Shown here in pieces: positions 51,743-63,992 of a stretch of DNA of 64,000 nucleotides. Origin of the DNA: Casuarius casuarius. Taxonomy: Eukaryota > Chordata > Aves > Casuariiformes > Casuariidae. Below the pieces are notes generated by a model. It saw only the letters and a list, made by a program, of their open reading frames with translations, made no database searches and was not told the DNA's origin. Location of the stretch: the NCBI GenBank assembly GCA_003342895.1, contig PTFA01000011.1, positions 2,128,629 through 2,192,628 of the forward strand. Reading direction: 5' to 3'. A program made the position numbers and the translations under genes. Position 1 is the first letter of the stretch. Each line of letters begins with the position of its first letter.

Positions 51743-54118
51743 GTTTAGTGTCTGAGAAACAAAATCTTTTCTTCAAAAGAACAGGCTCCTGGCACCTTAT
51801 TAAATACCCAGATTTCATCAAGAAGAAACAAAATATTATCAAGGCAGAGTGTATACAGAGAACTTAAGAAAAAGGATTTGGAAGTTCTACACATTACGGC
51901 CACAAACAAGATAAATACAGAAGATGATACTGCATAGATGAAATTTCTGAAACCAGAATTGATTTTAAACCTAGGTATAGCAGGATATAGCTATTTTGTC
52001 ACAGCCCTTCAGGCTGATACATCTGCAGTGTTTCCAAAAGATAGTGTTTTCCCTGAAGTTCACTGAATACATTTTAAAAAAATCATCTGCAAACACATTT
52101 GTAACAAAAACAACTGCCATTGGTGATTCTGATTCTCATTATTATATTAAATATTTGAAAGTGTGCTCCGCTGCTTGTATTCATACAACTTGAAAATCCG
52201 TTCATCTCTTCAGAAGCTGGCGTACAACATGCACTTTTCCATTATTGAAAATGTTTAAGGCATCTATTCGGGCATCAGAAACAACAGCATACAGGTTAGG
52301 TCCTTGAATGCACAAGGTGCATCAACAGATTAGAGGATGTTAAACACTTGTTGTGAGCTGATAGCCTAAATAATTTTTAATTCAAATTATTGAATTATAA
52401 TAAAATGCATTCTAAAGAAATCACAAAAGTATCTAGAAAATATTTCTTAATCAAAAGAGATGCTAAATTCACAGAGGTGGGTTTTTTTAGAAATAATTCA
52501 GCCTTAGTCATCATTCTCATTTCAAGTAGTATTTAGGCAAGTGTACTCACTGCTTAGCTAGTTTTTCAATATGTATCCAGAATCTTTGAAAATCTGCCCC
52601 ACTGATTTATAGACAAGATGAAACTTTTTGGAATTTGAAGATTCAATAAACTTCCAAAATTTCTAATGGAAAGAACTCAAGGAAGGTGAAAATAACTGAC
52701 TGGCACTTCCCTTCTGCTTGTCTTCACTGAGCCAAATTACTTAGGGGCATAGATGGGAACTACAGGGTGTTGAACACATTTGAAAATCTGTGATTTCAGG
52801 CTCCCCCTATATAGCAACCATTCCAGTTTGGGAGTCTAATCCTAACTTCAGGTGCAAAGACTGAGTGGACTGGAGTGGGACAGTCTATGGAAGTGTTGGG
52901 GAGACAGGTGAAAGTATGAACTTTGGGGGCTTGCCATCTCCAGCAAGTTCCTGCTTCCCCTCAGAAATGAAATGGTCAAAGAATTCTCCTCAATACTGAA
53001 GCTGCCCATAGTCCTACTCTTGTAATTTCAGTCCACAGATAAACAGGCCACTTCAGACCTTCACTTCACACATGATTAAATGGTAAATGCTATTTTCCTT
53101 CTTATTGCTTAGTGCAACAAGAATGTCACAACAACACTTAAAACTTATTTCAAGGTCACAGATGTATGATACCATTGGCCCCTCCTCCTTAATTCCCGTT
53201 ACTGACACTAACACCAGCTTCCATTCCTCTTATGTCTCACTGACTGTCTCTGCATTGTTTCATTCTGCCCCTTGCTGCAACTTGGCCAAGCTGCATTATC
53301 GAGCAAACAGTGGCTTGCATTATATGGCAAACGTCCTTCAGGTCTGNCATGACAACTGTCACGTTTCAAGTGTCAAGATTTACTTCCTTAGGTTTGTGTC
53401 TCCGATGCAAAGGGTTTATCCACTGCCATGTCGAAACTTTTCAACAAGCCAAGCAATGCTTTTGAGTATTAATCTAGGATTGTAGAACTCATTTCTACAA
53501 CTGCTTTCAATAGCAAAATTAGTATCTTCAATCTTCTAAGGTATAGCAAATAAAACCAAAACAACTCAATCAAAATGACACTGCCTCTGCACCTGGTAAT
53601 TCACATGCGATTGTCCTGTTATGCATTATAAGGATGTATCATAATATCTTGATATTGTATCATGCCTTGATACTAACTCCCAATAAGAGAGGATGTTTGA
53701 ATGCTTCTCCTTTTACATCACCATGTCATTTAAGGTAAAATAAAGCCTGTATTCTTCCTGGTTCATCTGTTTGTTTTCCTGAATTAGCAATAAAACTACC
53801 AAGAAAGGTAAATAACATAGAAGGAAATTTAAGGCACATTAATTTTTAATGATTTTCCCACAGTTGATTTTAATTTGGCTGTATGCATCATTTGCCTTCT
53901 TAAATATTTCTGTTTAGTGAATTTATTCCCAAACAAATCTATAATGCTTCTTTTGTAGTGGAAAGATATTGAGTAAGTCCTTTCTTGCATGGAAACCATT
54001 GATCATTTATTTACAAGTTAAGTAGCAGGTAGTGGAAGAAGATTAACACAGAATGCACTCTGTTACATGTAANTACATGATTATTTTTGTCTTCTACAAC
54101 CTCTATTCTTGTTGAAGG
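51743..54118. other. Non-coding DNA, no gene seen
   Basis: AT-rich sequence without a recognised gene. Around 52730-52800 the phrases acttaggggcat and catttgaaaatctg faintly resemble an old sauropsid interspersed repeat, but not enough to name it. A 132-codon frame at 53087-53485 crosses an N and is unsupported. Confidence 0.45.
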
Positions 54119-54193
54119 TAATTACTTTGGGGTCTATTATATTAACCATAATTATCAACTAATGTGTGGAAACATGCATTTAATTTGTAATTA
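54119..54193. promoter_or_regulatory. Small TAATTA cluster, possible regulatory sequence
   Basis: Three TAATTA palindromes at 54119-54124, 54149-54154 and 54188-54193 within 75 bp of very AT-rich sequence. Homeodomain binding is a reasonable reading of the motif, but the local composition makes chance more likely than for the five-site cluster at 17661-17846. Confidence 0.2.
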
Positions 54194-54833
54194 AATGGTA
54201 TTTACCAAGTCAAACCTATTAAGCAGTTAGTATTTAAGGGAAAAGTCTTTCTTCTAAATCTGTGATTTTTAATTTTTAGCATTAATCCAGCATTTCTGGT
54301 ACAATATTGCACTGGTTTTCCAAATCCTTTCTGATTATAAATTTATGCTAGAGTAAGCAGGCAGACAGTGAACAGTGAAAACTTTTGAGGAAAAAAAACC
54401 TCATACAATAAAGATGGAAATGATTTAACTGTCCTTTTTCATCTCCAGTGCAAAATAAATACAAATGAAGATATAAACATTTATCTAGTTGCACAAGCAT
54501 GACTTACAAGAAGACTTCATTCCACATGAGCCTNTTCTTACAAAATTTCATCTGGCATTCAGCTACAAGAACTTCTATTTTGACATCTTGAAAGTACGTA
54601 ATATCATGTTGTTCTCAGTGTGAAAACATTTTCCAGTCAGCAAATTTCACTGTTACAAGTTCCTGTCTGCATTTGTCTGATCCTTTCAATCCCTTCTAAC
54701 CCTTCTATTCTTAGATAGCTGTACAGTACTACTAAATGGATTACAGACAGAATCAAACAAAAAGTCTCCATGTACATCAGTAACGCCAGTTCAGCTGCAC
54801 ACCAGATGATACCTGAACAGTTGCTTTTAAAGC

Positions 54834-54902
54834 TTTTATCATTTTTTATCATTTTTTTCCACCCCCCTTTTTTTATCATTTTTTATCATTTTTTTCCACC
54901 CC
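54834..54902. repeat. Pyrimidine-rich direct duplication, 37-bp period
   Basis: A 32-bp block of T-rich sequence with atc spacers, ending in ccacccc, is present at 54834-54865 and again, identical, at 54871-54902. The joining bases are cctttt-like. The whole tract is strongly pyrimidine-rich on the plus strand. Slippage duplication is the simplest origin. Confidence 0.9.
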
Positions 54903-56747
54903 TCAAAACAAACCCCATATCCTTCACTGCACTACTTTATCTTTTCCTCCTCAGAAGCTGTAAAATGTGACAGATTTTTAAAACAGAAAGAGCCTTCAAA
55001 ACAGTAGTTCAAACTTGTAGCTGCTACTTGTAAACTATCAGACACCTTCTCAGCCATCACCTCTGCTTTGAATCAAGTTCCCGCTTTTATGCTTCATCTT
55101 CACAGATCCTTCTCTTGGTTCAAGAAATCTGAAAAGCTACCTAAAGCTCAAGATGATGAACCAAATTGTCATGCTGTTCTCTGGTGGAAGGGAGCTCCTT
55201 CAGGATGGTTAAGCTCATTGGTGTGACAGTTGTGAGTTTCTTCCAAGGGGGTCTGAGACTGTAAAATAATTTTGACTTGGATTGAAGAGACAAGCAAAAG
55301 CTTCCCTATTTTCTACTCCAAAGTCAGNCTTCATTTCCTTAACCCTGCTTTCTATACCAAACACACTGCAATGCAGTACAAAAATCAGAACTATTTCTAA
55401 AAGCATCAAAGATCCCTTCCCAGTAACTCGCGCCACTAAGTAGGTATCCTATTTTCTGTGCCTCATACTTTACCAAAGTTGGATCTTTCAAACTGTAATA
55501 TAACTGGAAAATTACAAAGATATTTGGGATTTTTTTTTTAAAAAAAAGCCTGTCTCCCAGAGAAAGGTGAAAATTTGGAAGTATTGAGAACCGAGAATAA
55601 AACAAAATTCAGTAAGTGTCTATCAGGAAAACATTCAGCTAATTTTAGAATGTTTGCATATCATTACAGAGTAACTTGTATTCTAAAATTAAATTCTGAA
55701 CAGAAATTATTTTAAGGGTGTTACAGTGAGACATGAGCAGTTTCTATACTTTTCTATATTTTTCTTTTTCCTAAAGGGAGAAAATTTGTTAAAGTTGGCC
55801 TTTTCTTGAGAAAGGTTTTGATTTTGATGAACTGGCTTTTTTCAACAGAAAAGTATCTATCTCATCAAAAAATTCTCAACCAGCTCAAAAATATAAGCTA
55901 TCACAGGCAGCATCTCTTCTACTAGGCAGAGAGTGGTAAAACATGTTCCTCATGGGCAGTCCTACGTGGGAGTTCAGCACCAGTGAACAGTTTGGGATTA
56001 TTTCTNACCTGCAGATTGATTTGTCCTGTTCTGCAGCTGCACCTCTGAGCTCTGAAGACTGAAAGGAAGGATAAAAGGTAACAGTCTCATAAATCTCGAA
56101 GGTTACTCTCTTCTTAAAAATTTTCCTCTGTATCCTTGGAGTTCTCTGAATCAAAATACTGAGGAACATGGCACTGAACTTTTCACTGATCCAATCTGCT
56201 CTGCATGGATAGTCACACAACATTCATTAAAGTGAATTCTCTGAAGTTTTCTTCAGGCATGCTACTTCCAGCCTGGTTGTACACCAAAGAACACTTGATT
56301 TTCTGACATTTATCCAAACCCAAACTCTAAAACCCTTAAGGATTTCTTATCAACCACTAATTTAAACCCTAAAAAACAACCTAGGTTATTTGCAAGACCA
56401 GGTTCATTGTACAATCTGGCAAAGTTTATATGTGCTATTCACTTTAAAAACCTTGTGGCAATATTTCTGAACCAGATTTTTAAAGCCAGCATGAATAATT
56501 GATGTTAGGACAACCAAATGATGTAATGAACAGAGGGCCTGACCAAAGTCCTCTTCCCCTTCAAGAAAAAGACAGGGATACATGACGGAACCATTTTCAA
56601 AAGTCATACTAATTACTATATACTTCAGAAATAGTCATGTTTACAGCAACATTCATTAGAATGCAGAATAGTTTCAGAAAGATCAGCAATTATTAATATA
56701 TTTTGAGTGCTTCTGCACATATACTAAAACAATATAGCCACAGCTGG
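54903..56747. other. Non-coding DNA, no gene seen
   Basis: No recognised gene or transposon. A T run followed by an A run near 55530-55547 forms a small self-complementary site. N bases lie at 55328 and 56006. Confidence 0.5.
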
Positions 56748-56799
56748 GTACGTACGTGTGTGTGTGTGCATATGTATATGCATATACACACATGCACAT
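56748..56799. repeat. 52-bp uninterrupted alternating purine-pyrimidine tract
   Basis: Every base from 56748 to 56799 alternates purine and pyrimidine: a GTAC part, then a (GT)n part, then a GCAT/ATAC part. It contains the perfect 14-bp palindrome gtatatgcatatac and is roughly self-complementary overall. Alternating tracts of this kind, especially the GT part, are the classic substrate for left-handed Z-DNA under negative supercoiling. The palindrome could also extrude. It is probably a mutated compound (GT)n/(AT)n microsatellite. Confidence 0.9.
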
Positions 56800-59700
56800 T
56801 TATAAACTCATATGTACATGTGACAGATTGTCCTGCTAGATGTAATGAACTTCACATTCTTTCCACCTCCTTCTCCTCCAAGCAAAGTCTATTATTCCTA
56901 CATCACACTGCCTAGTGATTTTATACAACTCGCTTAGAGCCCTGAAAGAATGATATTCTTAGATAGCATATTTCTTTTGTTTTTTTCTGCTCCAAAACTT
57001 TGTAGGCTACAGGATGGAAGTGGAGAGCAAAGGTAAAATGCATTATTTCTACAGCCATCAGGCTCACAGCAGAAGGTGATTTTGATATAGAGGGAATGGT
57101 TCAGTTATTAATGTATGAAAATTAGGTCAGTATAGAGAAACATTTTTCATAATGCATTTAAAACCCAAATTCATATCGAATCATACATTGATTGACATAA
57201 CAATTTACAAATGGCTACAAACTAGCTATTACAAAGTGTTCCATCACTGAGTCACTTATTAATCTCTCAATAGTACAGCACAAAATGTGTCAATGATCTG
57301 TTAAAAAAAGAAAAACTAACATACTTCTACCCACAAACTCGTAGAATATTTTAACCGCTTCATAATGTAACAGTGTATGATGTCAAGGCTGCACGCTGAA
57401 AGTAACTGAGATGTATCAGAAAGGAGAACAATTACGAGCCCCAGTACAATCTGATGTACTTTAGAGGATTGCTACGATGGATTCGGTCCTGCAGACACTT
57501 ACTCTTACGACTTTGCTTACTGATGTATATATATTGCTACTAAAATCAAAGGGTACAAACAGGAGGTAAGCGTCTGCAGGATCATCCAGCTTTCCAGGAC
57601 AACCTGGTATACAAGATGTAATTAAGCACCCTCATGAATATTTTTCAGCTTGGATGCTTAAATCTGGCTCCCACATCTATACAAGTGACCTAATTTCTGA
57701 ATATGCTGAAAGCCTGCAATTCCTAACAATTTATATAATCAATCATCATTAAACTATATGAAAATACTGATGAAACCAGAGCTATGTGCAGACATTTATT
57801 TCTGCTCATTGTTACTATATAACAGTAGCATTTATCATCAGAGACTCTCAGAATACTCCTGTAAAACTAAGGAACTAAGACATATTTTCAAGAAGTTGAA
57901 AAGCTGCATACCAATGTTAACTGAGTTTTGCGAGGGGGGAAATATTCCCATGGTACTGCATTGTAGTGTATCACTGACTAATGAAATTGATCATATTTTC
58001 AAAACTAAAAATGGAGAAAATACACAGTGACATTAGCAGTCTCTTGAATTGAGGAATTTTTGGACTGCCCTACTTGGACTGGAAGAGCAATACCTGGACA
58101 GACTGCAGCTCAGCATCTTTAAAAACTAGTATCACCCTCTCTCCCCAGCATCTTAAGAGCTCTAAATTTCCCTTCTCCCTTTGGTGATAGCAACTAAAAA
58201 GTGGATAGGAATGCGGATCATGGAAATGTCCGAGGTATTCAGTTTACAGAGGGACACTGCTTTCTATTGACTGGTTGGTGATATATAGATTCAATTGGAT
58301 CATACTCTGAAATATGAAACATTCAAACAAGAGGTTTTGATCTGAAAACATCTTCTAAATGGTGAGGAACATACACAGGTACAAAACAATTTCTACATCA
58401 AAGTAACAGGGTTGTTTCTTCATTTTCTAATCTTCATGTGTGTGTTTATGTATTTTTTTTCAGTTGATGAAATAGAAAGTTAAAACAGGACTCTTTCAGG
58501 TTCCTTGAAAAGCAGTTCTTCAAAATATCATAGGAATATATGCAATGCATGTAATTTTACTGGTAAGGCCACATGCATCCTCATTTTGTATAGAACTGAT
58601 AAGAACGCATCTCCTTGATGTGATGTGGGAGGCTGCTATCTCTGAGACAGCCTGAGATATCAAGTGAACCAGGAGGGTTAATGAGTGGTTTGAATACTCT
58701 CCATTCAGCTCTCTGAATACCAGCAGGTCTTGGTCCTTGTGGATAAACTCTGAATACAAAAACAAAGTTAATGACATTTATTTACACCTATGCTGACATT
58801 TTTCAGTATGCAGAGGAAAATCATCAACATATTTTTTTAAAGGTCAAAAGCCTTTGCATAATATATTTCACTGCATGGAATAGATACCCTCTGATGTGTA
58901 ATTCAATTGCTGTGTGTACCATGTGTTACCTCTAACAAAACGAGACTTTAACCTTTTTAATATACTGGGGCATATTTTCTTCCTTTTTATTTCCCATTTT
59001 TTAAGGACAACAGAAGAATCATATTCTTTATCATCTCCACCATGTAGCAGTAGCCTATCTTTACTATTCAGTTGGAGCTGACTTATTTTAATTTTCATGG
59101 ATCCTTTATCCATATTCTCCATCACAATTTATTCTGTGATGAATATTAGAAGTAATGGGTATTTATTTATCAGACGCCTCCAAAGTCAACAGTATTCTTC
59201 CAGCTTCTGTCTGCAAATCCTTATGCTTTTATGTCCTCATATATTAAAGCCAACACCATTTTCTTCCTTCACTGGTATAGAGATGGCACTAAGGATTTTT
59301 TANTTCACAAAGCATCTTTCTTCAGGGNTCCCACTTTTGTGCTTCTGCTTGAAAAAGCAGACTGCAGTGAAACATTCTCTGGGAAGCAGAACATCAGGGG
59401 ACAAAAACCTGACTTGGTAAGGGTAAGAGGCTGGCATTAGATATTTTCATTTTAATCAGTTATATTGTGTGGGATGGTATTTCCAAATCTGCTGTAATAT
59501 CTGCTGTTCAGCCACAAAGCCTGTCATAATCATCTAGTGCATACAACACAACAGGCGCAAANTTATTCTGAATGGCCCAGAGACTGAACTTAGTTGACAT
59601 CAGAATTTAACAGAGAGGAAAAGAAAAATGTAGTAAAAATTATACCATGTACAGTACCTGTCAGCTTCACCAATTTTAATTTAAATACAGGAGATTAGTG

Positions 59701-61741
59701 TACAATAGCTTTAAACTCCACGTTCTTTCTTTCATATTATTAGCCTTTGTCCTTAGGGATTTTTTCTTTTCTTTATCCTTATCTTGTGAGGTTTTTCTTA
59801 GATCAAACTTTTATTTTATAAGGAGTATACATTTAATATAGTTCTTCAAAATACTTCTACCCAACTGCACTGCAGAGCAGGGAAAGCCTGTGACATACAC
59901 AACCNTTCTCTCTTAAACCTACCTATAATCAACCTACATTTGTACATTTTCATGAAAACAGCAGCGCTTAGCTCATTCTGCCAAAGGCATGTTTCTAGAG
60001 AGACCATACCTTTATGGAAATACCTAACACAATGATTCACTTCTGACTGAAGGTGTTATTTAGGCCTAGAAATTAGGTACATCTTTCAAGCTGGACTGGT
60101 CCTCTGTGAGTGTTCAACATGTAGAAGGTTTGTGCCTAAACCACTAAATTCTCCATTTGCCTATTCCCAAGAGTTTGCCGTAAAGATAATTTCTGTAATT
60201 ATCTTCAGTTAAAAAGTTAAAGGCATCTGAGTTTAATCAAACCTTGCTCTTTTCATTTACTCCTCCCTTCTACAGCCTATGTTGTGGCAGTTACTATGGT
60301 AATTGATTTGGTATTAAGTATCAGAGCAAGTACATGCACTAAACTGATACTATTTATAAGTGCCTAAGACACCTGGGCCCTGATGGTGGTTAAACAAGTG
60401 GTTACATTTAGACATTATTTACTGAGGCTTCAGCGAAGGAATGTATTCAGTACCTTAAGTGATTTCTCATCTGACGGTGTTCCTTGCTAAGAATCACCAC
60501 TTTTGCCAGGTGGGGGAAGCTTTAACGGGGTAATAAAATAGTTCTGCTCTGGGACAGAATTTTAAAACTTCATATAAGCACGCTCTGATTTTCCTCGAGC
60601 CTGAATACGCAGATACAGAACTAAGAGTCTGAGCTCTTAAGTGTCAAGGCAGAATCAATCATGCAGGCAGAGCAGCAGTGATCATGCCTTCAGAGGACAT
60701 GCATCTCTCTGCTCAGAGACACTAATGGCACACAGCACACTCCTAGAACTAAGAGAATATTCAGTTAGGGTTAGAAGGAGGTACATGAAAGCACTAATAC
60801 GGCTTTTTCTCTTTCAAGGAGAAACAAAAGGGGACCCAGGCCTGAATTATCCCCCAGCCTTATATTTTAGTTTTCAGAACAGTGGTTTGGGCCAACAGAG
60901 AAATATGTATGAGAAGGGGAATCACAGAGAGGCGTTACATGCAAAATCTTGCTATGGGCTCAAAGGAAACACACCTTATATGTAAAGCCAGGAATTTACT
61001 GTATGTATGATTGAAATATTAACAGTTTAATCAATGAACTATTATTAGTTCAGATCTAATCATTCAGAAAAAGAAAATAATAAATTCTATTACAGAAAAA
61101 GCCTTAATAATGCTGATAGACTTAAAAATTGTTATACACACACTTCTAATATCTATGCTTTTTTTCTAGCATCACCCTTCCCTGCCCATCTGGATCCTAA
61201 GATCAGTGGCTGCAATGTGGGAGACAGGAGGANATTTACAGTGACTCCAGCACCCTGAGACCTTCACCAAGAAGAGTGTGATGATGGTTTCTTCAGTCTC
61301 CTCACTCCAAGATATGCTTGGGGTCATTTTAATGTTTGCCGATGCATATTTTCACCTTGCTCTTTCTTCATTTGTCTGCAAGTTCACATTATATCTGAAT
61401 TCACTATATATGGTACATTTTACATATCTTGGATACTTGTTCTTTGTTTTCTTTGTTGTCCCTAAAACTGATTTTATTCAGCTCCAGATATGCATTTGTT
61501 TAAGTGACCACTAGCACCTTCACTGCCAAGTCTGTGCCCCTTTTCTGATCATCCCATGCCTCTGCACCTCTACATTGCATCCTGTTTTCCCACTTCTAAG
61601 GCCTCTTGTATCATACCAGGCCTGTATTCCTCCATACTACATCATTATGTTAGAAACATAAATATTTTGGTCTACACAGAGTAACTATTTATTGGTACTA
61701 TCTACACAAAAATTGTGGCTATACCATACAAAGATAAGCAA
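56800..61741. other. Non-coding DNA, no gene supported
   Basis: About 5 kb without a recognised element. A minus-strand open frame at 58520-58777 follows a good splice acceptor and is described under findings. A 114-codon plus-strand frame at 60641-60985 is unsupported. N bases lie at 59303, 59328, 59562, 59905 and 61233. Confidence 0.45.
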
Positions 61742-62460
61742 AAGGAAATGCCATGCCCTGCAGTGGAAAGGAATAACCTCATGCACCAGTACAGGCTGGG
61801 GCTGACCACCTGGAAAGAAGCTTTGCAGAAAAGGACTTGGGCATCCTGACGGACAACAAGTTAATAATGGCCCAGCAATGCACCTTCATGGCAAAGAAGG
61901 CCAATGGTATCATGGGCCGAAGCAGGAGGATCACTGCCAGCAGGTTGCAAGAGCCGATCCTTCCCCTCTACTCAACATGGGTGAGAGTATCTAGAGTACG
62001 GGTCCAATTCTGGGCTCCCTGGTGCAAGAGCTTTGGACCTGCTGGAGCAAGTCCACAAAGATGATTCAGGAACTCATATGAGGAGAGGCTGATATAGCTG
62101 AGTCTCTCTGGCCTGGAGAAGGCTCAGGGGGAGCTTATCACTGTGTATAAATACCTCATGGGAGGCTGTAAAGAAGACAGACTCTTCTCAGTGATAACTA
62201 GTGAAAAGACAAGAGGCATTGGGCACAAATTGAAATACAAGAAATTCCATTTAAACATAAGAAAAAACTTTTTTTTTTACTGTGAGAGTGGTCAAATACT
62301 AGAACAGGTTGTCCAGAGAAGTTGTGAAGTNTCCATCCTTGGAGATACTCAAAATCCAACTGGACACAGCCCTGAGCAACCTGCTGTAGCTGACCCTGCT
62401 TGAGAGGGCTTGGGACTGGACAATCTCCAGAGGTGCCTTCCCAACCTCAACTATTCTGCG
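61742..62460 (+). mobile_element. CR1 LINE, 3' fragment of about 720 bp
   Basis: A well-preserved avian CR1 in sense orientation. It runs from the end of ORF2 ('ggaataacctcatgcaccag', 'gcagaaaaggacttgggcat', 'gccaagaagg'-type segment, 'gatccttcccctctactca') through 'tatgaggagaggctgatata' and 'aagacaagaggcattgggca'. It ends in the 3' UTR ('ggttgtccagagaagttgtg', 'ccaacctcaactattctg'). The terminal octamer repeat is cut to attctgcg. Similarity to the consensus is clearly higher than for the copy at 2255-3546, so it is younger. Stops, indels and an expanded T10 run near 62270 show it is inactive. The N at 62332 sits where the consensus has c. Open frames at 61837-62064 and 62143-62403 are pieces of it. 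Confidence 0.95.
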
Positions 62461-63986
62461 AAAAATAGAACAAATTAGGCATAGCCACCTGATTGTTGGA
62501 AAAACTGCTGTTACTGCTAAGCAAGCTAAAACAAAGCTCTAGGCAGGTTCAGACAAGTTCAGACAAAGTAATCTTGACAAATTTGTTTTGAGGACCTGCA
62601 AATTCACTACAAAGCCAGAGGGCTTGTTACTAGTAATGGAAATACAGTACTTACTGGGCTACCAAGGTGTTCTTTTGCTTTTAAAAAAACAAAAATTGTA
62701 GGTGTAGATAACTAATATCCCCTCACAAATTTAATTTCCTGTGTATTTTTCTCTACCTCTCCTGCAGGATGCTACACAAAATGACCTTTGCTTTTTCTTA
62801 ATTAAATGTTATTCAGCAGCCCATGTTTATCCTATAACTTACCCACTGATCAGAAATTACCTATTTGCATTGAATAAACTCACCTTTAAAACAGCAGATG
62901 GACTATAAAAGATCTGGATATTAAAGTATCAGTATTTTTTTAATATCTATACTTGCTATTTAGCATTCTTGTATTGTACTCTTCTAGGGCTTTTACCCAC
63001 TTACTCCAAACCAAACAAACTCAGACCTGTGAATGAGGAAGAACAGAGGGATTGACAGTACTGCTGTGCTTTAGGGCAGTGTTTTTGTACCTGTTGAACA
63101 AAAGGGACCTAAGACTGAGACCTCTTCCAAAGGCAGAAAAATCACCGGTACTCCAAAAGGGCTGGAAGCAGAATTTGGACTGCCCATGTCTCGGTAACAC
63201 AAGCACAAAAACATTCTGTTTTTTCCTAAGTTACTTTCTGCATAACTCGTACACTACTACCGGAAAACTGAGAGGCTAATTTGTTGAGACGGGTACAGGA
63301 CACACCTTCAAAACGACCTTAACAGGTTTTGTCCAGCTGCGGAGGGCCTTCATCACTGTTTTAAGTAACCCTTTTCCTTGCATTACAGTAGGACAGATAT
63401 CATTTACTGTAAGTTGGCCAAGGGACAGGTAGCTAAAAAAAAACCACGTTAATGCAATCACAAGTGAATATCTGACTACACTATTAGAAAGTTCTCTAAT
63501 ATGCGTACCATAATCCTCTGAGCATTACATTAAGCTGAAGGCATACCTCCTGTAATTATTATTTTCCACACTGTTTTACAGTAGAAATGATGAAGTATCT
63601 TAAAATCATTTAAGTACTAGAAGAGTGACCCCATAGTGCTGAGTTTGACAGTCCTCAGGAATTTCACTAGGGTTTGCATTTCATTTAATTCTGGAAGGTT
63701 AGCACATTTCCCAGTGAATTTAAGTTCTGCTTCCCTATATATAAAGCTTAATCCTACAATGCATTTTAATGTCTACCTTCTAAATAGGAAATAGCCTAAT
63801 TAATTCTTTACTCCCAAGTACCCACATTAAATAGCTTTTTGAAATCTTCCTATATCCCTAAGCAACTTTAAGTAAATAATCCTGAGATGTGTGTAGCCAG
63901 TTAACTACAATTTCCCTCTGTGGTTAGAAGCAAAGCAATGAAAAGATGTAATGTTATTCACCAATCTGCTTTTTTCTCTGTAACAG
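62461..63986. other. Non-coding DNA up to a splice-acceptor-like site
   Basis: No gene or named repeat. A T-rich run near 62936-62941 and small overlapping frames at 63021-63461 are unremarkable. The last 20 bases (tgcttttttctctgtaacag, 63967-63986) form a good polypyrimidine tract and 3' splice site. Confidence 0.45.
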
Positions 63987-63992
63987 ATCAAG
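63987..63992 (+). other. Candidate 6-nt microexon (ATCAAG), speculative
   Basis: The six bases ATCAAG lie between a strong acceptor (pyrimidine run ending taacag) and a strong donor (AAG followed by gtaagg). A TGC triplet at 63967-63969 within the pyrimidine tract fits the UGC element bound by the neural splicing factor SRRM4, known upstream of microexons. A 6-nt exon would add two codons. Chance co-occurrence is quite possible, since two other acceptor-donor pairs (29965-29994 and 36582-36618) were also noticed, and the window ends before the downstream intron can be judged. Confidence 0.2.

Noticed and set aside
61837..62403. Plus-strand frames of 75 and 86 codons
   Set aside because: They fall inside the 3' CR1 copy and match its non-functional end.
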